The notes under the pieces: generated by a model
The model's input: only the letters and a program-made list of their open reading frames with translations
What the model was told of the DNA's origin: nothing
Database searches by the model: none
Made by a program: the position numbers and the translations under genes
Virus record (IMG/VR): IMGVR_UViG_3300034954_001540
Coordinates: 1-64,000 of that record
DNA: 64,000 bases
Strand: one strand, 5' to 3'
Source: a virus
Shown here: piece by piece, positions 42,801 to 50,800 of the stretch
Layout: every line of letters begins with the position of its first letter
How positions within the stretch are numbered: the first letter of the stretch is position 1

Positions 42801-44190
42801 GTCTGAGCCAGGCGGCACATCTGCAACGATTACCAGCATTAACTATAGCGGTGACTCCTACGACGCATATCCTACTGCTGCTCCTTCTTATCCTAATGAT
42901 GACAAGGAAGTGTTGGTTTATCACAGAAACCACGGTATGCACCAACGTAGTAACAACGTTGAGGTTGAGGGCATTATCTCTGAAGTGCCTCCTACCACAC
43001 TAACAACTACTTTGACTGCTGGCGCTACTTCGATTCAGGTCAACGATGCATCTCAATTCCACACCATTATTGGTGGTGCTCCTATCGGTAACCTCAATCA
43101 GGGTTATCTGATGATCGATGATGAGATCATTCAATACTCTGCAATCTCTGCTAACGGGCAGGTGATCACAGTTGCTACCTCTGGTAGAGGTAATAACGGC
43201 ACTGCTGATGTTGAGCACGCCTCTGGCGCAGTTGTGAAGTGTTACAACCTTGATGGTATTCCTCTAACAGAAATCAATAAGGTCCACACTAGCATCTCCT
43301 GCCCATGGTTGGATACCTACATGCTGCACATTGATCATGTTGCAACTAATGGTATTCGTGGCGGCGGCACAGATGTGTATGCTTCTCAGAATGTCCAGTT
43401 TGAAACCATCACACCTACTGTGTCTACGATGGTCTTACCTGACACTCAGATTAGTGCTCGCTTGAATACTACCACTGCTACATCTGTCGGAGACGGATCT
43501 ACTGTGGTTGATCAAAACTCTTTCATCAACAACGGCACTTATGTGGACATTGTGTTGAATGAGCAAAACCAGTTTACTGCTCCTCAGATGGTTGCATCTA
43601 AGATCAACGAGCAAAACAAACTGGATGGTAACAAGTCTCTTACCATGTCGATCATGCTTGAGACTGACAGGACAAACCTTTCTCCTGCTATTGACCTTGA
43701 CCGTGTGTCACTGATTACAACATCTAACCGCGTGAATATGTGGCCAGGTGGACAATCAACTTATGGTCAGCAATCTCAGATTGATAGAGATCAAGATGTT
43801 TCTACTCTTGCTATCGGTGATCAAAATGATGCTGTCTATATTACACGTCTCGCCCGCTTGGGTAGAGAAGCACGCTCACTGAAGATTGACTTCCAAGTCA
43901 CCCGTCACCCTGCTACCGAGCTTCGTATTTACTACAAGGCATTCAAGGTTGGCGACGCGACCGATCCTAATACTATTGGTTGGACACAAATGGGTCTACC
44001 CACTTCTAACCAAAACTTGGGTGAAGCATATGACACGACTCCTACAGAAGAGTATCTCTGGAAGGATTATACATATGAAGCAAGGGGACTTAACTTCAAC
44101 GCCTTCCAAGTGAAGATCGTGATGAGATCTAAGAATCAGGCTCGAGTACCACTTATAGCTGACTTAAGGTCTATTGCTCTTGCAACCTAA
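36883..44190 (+). CDS. Very large DUF4815 virion protein (2,435 aa)
   Basis: The N terminus 'NLNIAPYFDDFDKDKNFYRV', 'LFRPGYPIQARELTTLQSIL' and 'QNQIESIGQHFFKEGAMVIP' is the DUF4815 signature of large cyanophage and other T4-like virion proteins. At least five copies of a 'GE-x-V-x-G-x-TSGA-x-A' module follow (about 38,300, 39,490, 41,280, 41,470 and 42,640), plus a 'GYLMIDDEIIQYSA' module near 43,100. A basic, Arg-rich stretch occupies about 40,900-41,100. The C terminus is a separate beta-rich domain ('ELRIYYKAFKVGD'). Its size and place next to gp8 suggest the outer baseplate wedge, the position of T4 gp7/gp10, but I cannot show homology to either. Confidence 0.82.
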   Translation: MPQNTNLNIAPYFDDFDKDKNFYRVLFRPGYPIQARELTTLQSILQNQIESIGQHFFKEGAMVIPGQVGYDLNVQAIILQQSFLGVDVETYRTQLHGQIVEGITTGVKAKVLYSISAAESERGYVTLYVKYIESGDTVSDTTIKGFQPNEQLLAENEITFGTTLIEIGSPFAQLLPVDSTAVASAAYINNGVYFIRGHFVDVQSANLILEQYSNNPSYRIGLEVSESIVTPEDDPSLNDNAAGTSNYSAPGGHRFKIKTSLVKKAINDSTDKNFVELLRINNSKVEQFVDSTAYSELEKSLARRTYEESGDYVIDTFSIKARECLDDGFNNGVYTPTQTTQQNNTPTDDLLTYEISPGRAYVKGYRTEFLTPQYVDAAKPRDFACVENGIIHFRLGNFVKVYDQYGWPNLTGEGVSDAYQVIELYDDWNTGVSNSVVGNQIGRARVVQIQIDQVNQYDMWFFDPQMFTAINFAAGNNSVSIGDVLRGRTSGARGFVADNGSGTHCKLEQVSGVFLNNEVIERDGRVIGTLEAAHTYNLSDVRRCLGRNSSNVVTFAANWLLNDNASIESSTVTLSGSGTLATGFRTKFAQDLRPGDVVTTTASGLNGSNTVRIKRVDPTLIATNTGNIATGGTPIFDYLNQTAIVDASLKKGTGNADGEYAEMVRMRPFIFQKDYQNGELSIDTPRTSMKSISDESFFVYRTFANKTVVSGGVTVSLPESEQFASLDNENYVLTIVAESGSSYSVGDNLDIDNLNDLGSLTVTFGADAQSITISGLTNVNTVKLTALISKNIVTRKIKTAAKMRALKVTRTRINNDQTKYGLAYGNLYGTRIEDEEISFALNDVYKIHAVYESEDDNDAESPYMVLSESTFFDNGSVVVGKTSGARGRVIQFVNATLRLYFVALNEIPFIPGETIDGVDDDGNPLQAIVDDSEGSVSKGSKVITTQFELESGQKAHFYDVCKLTRLPGFSPPIRKMLVVFDYFLHESSGDYFSSQSYTGILYKEIPKYKLDGSINYLRDQIDFRPGIGELASGSGTITAPFFVNCASLDFGSRQFDTSGGVGGSTIFDIPKVNTEFRCDYCFYLPRADKLYLTHDNQLKIVKGVSSEDLPHPDKIDNAMLLATIEMRPYVYDVERDVLIYPEIIRRYTMKDIGDLETRLSHVEYYTSLSLLEVQADNTKTYDDNGFDRLKNGYVVDDFTDHTVGDVLNIDYKCSMDFKEGHLRPSHYTTNVPLQINMAASSNVVKTAGNMVMLPYEDLAVITQPYASRTENVNPFNVFTFIGRIDLTPASDDWIDIERLPARVENVEGDFSAVARDLQIDQNGFAPIQWGGWQTNWTGESLQSTSRFSNRSGSFSAGGRRLGRLGHGQGRQPLFLHERRTYRVVNNQARQGVRTRVTPKIDRKSLGDSILSQTAIPWIRSRNIGFNIDRLKPRTRMYFFFDGVNVTGYVTPKVIELTKSSTSDPNSNETPFVVGETVVGQTSGARLKVAAANDGYKTDPYGVGDGALAESYASQTSFLNIDITAMAETVNPNFYGNVNVGEVLLGLTSGARAVVRDRRLLSDNIGNLQGTLFIPSPKNDSNPRWATGTRTVRVTTSDVNDRTPGNVDSSADATYSASGTLQTVRENILAVRNAEIVRDTVNDERTVITTRTEQRQIGWYDPLAQSFIVDEEGGSYLTGVDVFFRTKDANIPISIQIRTMENGYPTKDILPFSDTTIDPDTVELSENASIPTRFTFRSPVYIKSNIEYCFVLLSDSNEYNVWISRMGDIDVSGTRTISEQPYAGVLFKSQNASTWTADQYEDLKFTMYRAEFTQNLGTALFNNAELGKGNGGIHRLIENPIQTLKPKQTLTLPVGGNYTFTVGARIVQTPSGAEGTITEFDAVSDPETITITDIEGIWSSGFLDANNNPFQGIASSQSVATIVLSAIFNGTFEIGDVVSGSTSSATGVVTAYDVGTQTLTLNYITRAFDVSDTLSEPGGTSATITSINYSGDSYDAYPTAAPSYPNDDKEVLVYHRNHGMHQRSNNVEVEGIISEVPPTTLTTTLTAGATSIQVNDASQFHTIIGGAPIGNLNQGYLMIDDEIIQYSAISANGQVITVATSGRGNNGTADVEHASGAVVKCYNLDGIPLTEINKVHTSISCPWLDTYMLHIDHVATNGIRGGGTDVYASQNVQFETITPTVSTMVLPDTQISARLNTTTATSVGDGSTVVDQNSFINNGTYVDIVLNEQNQFTAPQMVASKINEQNKLDGNKSLTMSIMLETDRTNLSPAIDLDRVSLITTSNRVNMWPGGQSTYGQQSQIDRDQDVSTLAIGDQNDAVYITRLARLGREARSLKIDFQVTRHPATELRIYYKAFKVGDATDPNTIGWTQMGLPTSNQNLGEAYDTTPTEEYLWKDYTYEARGLNFNAFQVKIVMRSKNQARVPLIADLRSIALAT

Positions 44191-44220
44191 CACGGTTGAT
44201 TATAATAATTATTCTTTGAT

Positions 44221-44490
44221 ATGTCAAGCGAAGATTACATCAAACCCTTCAAAGAAGACCTAATCCCTGTCGAGGGCAGGGAAGGTTGGTTTCGAGATCC
44301 TGACAGTAATGCAATCGTAAATTGCAATCAGTCGGAGTATGACAATTATATGGCAGCATATAAGCGTCGCGAAGCTAAAGAAAAGAAGATGACCACTTTA
44401 CAAGATGAGGTATCTGAGTTAAAATCAGATATAGGTGAAATCAAAAACTTACTTAAATCATTACTACACGGAGACAACAATGCCAGCTGA
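44221..44490 (+). CDS. Small protein (89 aa) with C-terminal coiled coil
   Basis: The N-terminal half 'DLIPVEGREGWFRDPDSNAI' is followed by 'NCNQSEYDNYMAAYKRREAK' and an amphipathic helix, 'MTTLQDEVSELKSDIGEIKN'. It is charged and soluble. The 30-base leader (TATAATAATTATTC) has no clear ribosome-binding site. It overlaps the next gene by 11 bases. Similar small proteins accompany baseplate genes in T4-like cyanophages; function is unknown. Confidence 0.7.
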   Translation: MSSEDYIKPFKEDLIPVEGREGWFRDPDSNAIVNCNQSEYDNYMAAYKRREAKEKKMTTLQDEVSELKSDIGEIKNLLKSLLHGDNNAS

Positions 44491-44725
44491 TGTGACTGAA
44501 ACTGCATCTCAAGAAGAGCTTCTTGAGCAATTCAAAACTCGTTATCAGAATCTCTTGAAAGAGAATCGCGAGTTGTCAGAAAAAATTAAGAGTAACGAGG
44601 CAACTGCTCTTAAACTTCTCGGTGCTATTGAGACTCTGGAATATCTCAATCCACCTGCTGCCGAAGAAGAAATCGAGCCTCGACCAGATGGGACTATCGA
44701 TCCCGACGATCTGGATAAGACTTGA
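44480..44725 (+). CDS. Small acidic coiled-coil protein (81 aa)
   Basis: ATG 44480 is chosen because GGAGA lies seven to eleven bases upstream; an in-frame ATG at 44435 would run deep into the previous gene. The helix 'EELLEQFKTRYQNLLKENRE', continuing to 'GAIETLEYLNPP', is a likely coiled coil, and the tail (EEEIEPRPDGTIDPDDLD) is acidic. The gene ends just before an intrinsic terminator, so it closes a transcription unit. Confidence 0.7.
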   Translation: MPADVTETASQEELLEQFKTRYQNLLKENRELSEKIKSNEATALKLLGAIETLEYLNPPAAEEEIEPRPDGTIDPDDLDKT

Positions 44726-44732
44726 CCCCTTG

Positions 44733-44753
44733 CCCCCGTTAAGGGGGTTTTTT
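44733..44753 (+). terminator. Intrinsic terminator
   Basis: The stem CCCCC (44733-44737) pairs with GGGGG (44743-44747) around a GTTAA loop, followed directly by six T. It begins eight bases after the preceding stop codon. This is the clearest Rho-independent terminator in the window, and a late-promoter-like motif follows six bases later. Confidence 0.9.
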
Positions 44754-44758
44754 CGTGA

Positions 44759-44766
44759 CATAAATA
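44759..44766 (+). promoter_or_regulatory. Late-promoter-like motif CATAAATA
   Basis: CATAAATA lies directly after the intrinsic terminator and 41 bases before the tail fibre ATG. Terminator plus promoter in an 82-base non-coding gap is the best contextual support for this motif being a real promoter. Confidence 0.6.
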
Positions 44767-44807
44767 AGTCAGACAGACTAACTGTTGTGCTAGGATCCTT
44801 TTAAGCA

Positions 44808-47800
44808 ATGGCAAATAGAATTCAATTAAGACGTGACGGTGCTCAGCAGTGGGCAAACGTCAACCCTATTCTCGCTCAAGGTGAGTTAGGTATCGAAATT
44901 GATACTTCGCGTATCAAGATCGGTGATGGCGTCACCGCATGGAACTCTCTGAAGTATGAGAGACCGATCGAGACCGAATCAAACACCGCTAACACGTTGG
45001 TGAAACGTGATGCTGACGGTAACTTTGAGGCGGGTGCGATTACTGCTTCGTTGGTGGGTAACGCTGCCACGGCAACACGACTGGCAAACGCAAGACAGAT
45101 CGCTCTGGGTGGCGACATGTCTGGTGCAGGTACTTTTGATGGATCCTCTAACCTCACCATTACTGCCGAATTGAATTATGTGGTGGCACTTCCCCACTAC
45201 GATGAGAATGACCTAGCAGCAACAGGACAGTATACCCGTATCACAGTTGACTCTCGTGGTCGTATTGTGGATGCTGATAACCCAACATCACTGGGTGCAT
45301 TCGGTATTACTGACGCACAACCTTTGGATACTGATCTAACCTCACTTGCTAACATGGCAGGTTTTGGTCTTATCTCTAGACAGTCTGAAGGCACACTGGT
45401 CAACCGCAGTATTACTGGTGGTAGTGGTCGTATCATTGTACAGAATGGTAACGCTCAGTCTTCCAACCCATTTATTGACTTAGCAGATACCACAGTTGTG
45501 GTGGGTAAGTATAATACCCTCAACTCAATGGATCCTCTGGTCAATCCTTTGATCAGTGCTACAACTGGTGAGCAGACTGTTAACACTGTCAACATTCAAG
45601 TTGACAGATATGGTCGTTTAGTTTATGCTAATACTTCCCCTATCGCTACAGCAACGGAGGGCGCGAAGTCTGGCACATCTTTCACCACTTACGATAACGC
45701 TACTGTCTATCCTAGATTTTCAAAGGTTATTGCTTCTAACGGTCGCTGCTACCAAGCGGCTATTAGGGATATCCCTGCAGGACTCGGAGAGCCATCACAT
45801 AACATCCAAAATGGTGATGCAGACGATCAAGGTGGATGGAGAGATCTGGGTACTGATGGCATCGAGCAAAAAGGTCTGGCGAGTTTCGACCAAGAAGACT
45901 TCGATGTAGATGCTAACGGTCATGTAACAATCGCTGCAAACGCTATTGAGAATTCTCAACTACAATCGTTGGGTCGTCTCATGTTTACTGACCAAAATGC
46001 TACGGAGACTTTTGAGCTTGACCCCGAAAGGACAACTGATAATGCTTATCATGGCATTACCAAGCTTAATCACATTAACATTAACAACAGAACTGGCGGT
46101 AGCGTATTCCGTATCGTTGGTTACGATACTTCTGAATATCCTTTCCAACCTGGCATTCTGGATCAGGGCAATTCCTATCCTGCTGTTAATGCTGACGACG
46201 CTAACGGTAACGGTAGTGCCACCAGTGGATCATCTCTCACTGGCGCTGTTGACATTAACCTCGACACTACCATCGCTGGTAACATTACTCTTGATGTTAC
46301 AAAAGCCGACCAGTTTATTAAGCGAACGTCGGGTAATCTAGAGATTGCTCTAGAAGTTAATGAAGCGAATAATCGCTCTATGGACATCAACGTCACCAAT
46401 GCTGGTGGTGGAGATGCGACTTTCAACCTGACTGCTGATCAGGACATCACAATCAACGTGACTGATGTTGACCACAGAGTCAACATTGAGGACTTCCATA
46501 TTCAGGATAACGTCCTCTCAACTACAAACTCCACGATGATCCTTGATCCCAATGATGACGATGATGCCACTGGCGTCGTCAGAGTCCGTGGTGATCTTAC
46601 TGTTGATGGCACAACCACAACAGTTAACTCAACTGTGGTGACTATCCAAGACCCCATCATGACGCTGGGTGGTGAGGATACTCTTACAACAGATGACAAT
46701 AAGGACCGTGGTATCGAATTTAGATACTATGATAGCCAAGAGAGATTTGGTTTCTATGGGTGGGACGAAGATTACGCGGACGCTAACATATGGTCTGGCA
46801 CTGGCGGGTATCGCTTCCTCTACAACGCGACTAACTCAAGCGAAGTTTATTCTGGCACTGACGCTCCTATCATTGCTGGTAACCTCCGACTAACTACAAA
46901 TACTTCTTCTACTTGGAAGACACCTACAACTGGCACCTTGGTGGTGACTGGTGGCACAGGTATCTCTGAGAATCTTAACGTCGGTGGCACGACTCACCTG
47001 AATGGTAACGTTGAGATTGATGGCACAGTTGACATCGATGCCAACTTCGCTGTTAGAAACAATACTACTGACAAGTTTACTATCGAGAGTGCAACTGGTA
47101 ACACAGTTATCGAAGGCACACTAGATATCCAACTTGAAACAGAGATTACAGATAACCTGATTATCTCTGCAGATAATAAAGAATTCATTATCCGCACTGC
47201 TGGTAATGTCAATAAGTTTACTGTTGATACTGATAACGGTAACACTGAAATTCAGGGCACAGTCCACGTCATCAATGCCGTTGACTTCGATTCAACTCTT
47301 AACGTTGATGACGATGTTACATTCAACGCCAACTTTGATCTGGATGGCACTGCGCTCTTCCATAACGATATTACTCTTGATACCACTGGTAAGTATTTCA
47401 CTATTACCAATGGCAGTAGTCAAACATTCCGAGTCCTAAGCACTAATGGAAACACTGACATCGAAGGTAGTCTTAATGTTGGTGGTGTCAACACTTTTGA
47501 GCGCACTAACAATATCACTGTTGCTACGACTGACTCAGACATCACTCTGAGCAGCGGCGGCAATGCCACCTTTGCTGGTGGTGTCAACATGGATAAGGAT
47601 CTCCGTGTTGGTGGTGACATCTATCTGGCAGACCGTCTGGTCGTCAAAGATGCTGGCACAGCACGCACACGTCCTTCTCTGCTCAACAACGTTGATGTCT
47701 TGTATCGCACCTATATGGGTGGTGGCACAGCACACAACGCATCCTTTGCAGATGATGCTGATGCTCAGTTGAGAGTTGCTGGTGGTGTTGGTATTGTCCA

Positions 47801-50800
47801 AGACCTGCATGTTGGCGATGACTTCTACATTGGCAAGGTCAACACTAACGACAACGTTGAATTCTCTGTCCTTGGCGAATCTGGTTTCACAACCATCGGT
47901 CGTGTGGGTCAGGGTAACGCTACTGATGGTGCTATCGTTGTCCACGGTTACGCTACATTCAACGAGAGATTTACAATCAATGGTCCTCTGACCACGATTG
48001 GTGATTCTGCTACTGATGTGTTGACAGTCAACGCTGTCTCTACATTCACCGATAACGTTACTATCAATGGTGACTTCGACATCGATGGCAATGCCATTAT
48101 CGAAGGTAACTTGACAGTTAACGGAGTTACGACTACAGTAAATAGCACAGTAATGACGCTGGATGATCCTGTCATTACTTTAGGTGGGGACACTGCTCCT
48201 ACCCAGTCGGATGCTAAAGATCGTGGTATCGAATTCCGATACTACGATTCGACTGCCCGTGTTGGTTTCTTCGGTTGGGATAACTCCGCTTCGCGTTACG
48301 CTCTTTACCATAATGCAACCAACTCTAGTGAAGCATTCAGCGGCACAAGATCGGGTCTTGACGCTGGCTCACTTAAATTATTTGATACAACAAATGCAAC
48401 CAACTCTTCTTCTGGTACTCTCATCGTTGGCGGTGGCGCTGGTATCGGTCTTGATCTTTATGTTGGGGACGATCTTATCGTTACCGACAATGGCTCCTTC
48501 GGGGGTAACGTTGGGATCACTGGCACATTGGATGTTGCCGATGACTTCGCAGTTGCCTCTACATTTACTGTAGATGCACAGACTGGTAATACATTTGCTA
48601 ATGGCACATTTACTGTCAACGGCAACTCTATAATTGGTAACCAGTCCTCTGACTCCCACACAGTAAACGGCACAGTCCAGTTTAACGAAGCAGTTACTGG
48701 TGCTGCAAGATTCAACATTCGCGATCTTAAGATCGGCACAGATGCTGCTAACGAGATTGGCACTACTTCTGGTAACCTGATTCTCGATTCTGCTGGTGGC
48801 ACTGTCAACATCACAGATAATGCTGACGTAGACGGTAACCTCAATGTTGATGGCAATACACAGATTGATGGCACGCTCACGGTCGATGGCAACGCAACTA
48901 TCGGTAATGCTGCTGGGGATGCTCACAGCGTCACGGGTACTGTCCAATTCAACCAAGCGATTACTTCCACCGACATCACGGCGGATAACATCAAGATCGG
49001 CGTTGATGGTGCGACCGAAATCTCCACCACAGCGGGAGATCTAATTCTCGATTCTGCTGAAGGTAAAGTCCACATCACAGATAATGCTGAGATTGATGGA
49101 GCACTTACAGTTGATGGAAACACTCAACTTGGTGACTCTTCTGGCGACACTCTGACAGTTAACGCTACATCTACATTTAATGCTGCAATCACCTCCACAG
49201 ACATCACTGCTGACTCTGTAAGAATTGGTGTTGCTGCTTCTAACGAGATTGATACCTCCGCTGGTAACCTTGTCCTTGACTCTGCTGGTGGCACAGTCAA
49301 CATTACTGACGATGCTACAGTCAGCGGCACTCTGGTAGTTAGCAATCAGGCAACTATCAATGATACTCTGCTTGTAGATGCTACCAATGAAAACTTTGTC
49401 ATCAGATCTTCTCTGGTTGATAGATTCACTGTTGATACTGACAATGGTAACACCTTCATTGCTGGCACAACTCAGATCGAAGGTCTGACAACCATCAATG
49501 ATAATCTTGACCTCAACGGTAACATCGATGTATCTGGCACGTCTCAGTTTGGTGGTCGTGCAGAATTCAACGGCATCGTTGATATTGATAATAATTTTGC
49601 AGTCCGCTCTGGCACTACTGATAAGTTTACTATTGAGAATGCCTCTGGTAATTTCTCCACTGCTGGTAACGGTAGTATCACAGGCACTCTGGCAGTTACA
49701 AACACTGCTGCCTTTGCTGAGAAGGTCACACTCAGTGCTAATGAAACCGCTAACCGTCTAACTGCTAACGCAGCATTGATGGTCCCCAACGGTGGTATCG
49801 CAGTTTATGAAGATTCTTACTTCGGTGAGGATGTATTCATCGGACCTGACCAGAATGAAACCATCACCCTCTTCGGTGCTACAGGTAATATCACTGCAGA
49901 TGGCACAATCACCTCTGCCACAATGGTTGCTACTACAGCAAACATTGCTACCGTCAACACGACTTCTAACGTCAACGTTGGTGGATCGATTCTTGTTAAC
50001 ACTAACAAGTTTATTGTCCAAGGATCTACAGGTAACGTTACTGTTGCTGGCACCCTAGATGTTGCAGGCAGGACTATCATCGATGATACCCTGAATGTTA
50101 CTCAGAATGTTGACTTCGATGCTGACTTGAATGTTGATGGTAATCAGCAACTGGACGGCACACTGACTGTTGACAGCACCTCACTGTTTAAGGACAGCAT
50201 GGTCCTCCGTGGTGCTACTAAGACACTCAAGTTGCAGAATGGTAGCGGCACTGACAAGATCACCCTGCACTCCACATCTGGTAATGCAGAGATCACAGGC
50301 ACCTCTACTCTGGGCACTCTGGCAGTCACCAACAACACCACTATCGGTGGCACACTAGGCGTTACAGGACAGATCACTGGTGATATTACTGGTGACCTGA
50401 CAGGTACTGCAGACAAGGCAAATCTGGTTGATGTTACTGAAACTGGATCTTCTAACCTTACTTACTATCCTGTCTTTGTTTCTGCTAACACAGGTCACAC
50501 TGAAATCAGGACTGACTCTCAGCAACTCCAGTACAATCCATACGAAAACAGACTTACTGTTACTAACTTCAGATCAACCACTGACTTTGAAGTCCAAGGT
50601 AACTTGAATGTTACTGGTGCTTTGACATTCATGCAGTCACAGGTTGGTAGTATTGCTAACCATGATACTGACGCTCTGTCAGAAGGCACTACTAATCTCT
50701 ACTTCACTAACGAGAGAGTTGATGATCGTGTTGCTGCACTAATCGATGGCGGCACAGGTATTTCGGCAACGTATAATGATGCTGGTAACCTTCTGTCTCT

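Noticed and set aside
36883-44190. Naming the DUF4815 protein as T4 gp7 or gp10
   Set aside because: Gene position fits, but I could not match any T4 gp7 or gp10 motif by eye, so only the DUF4815 label is supported.
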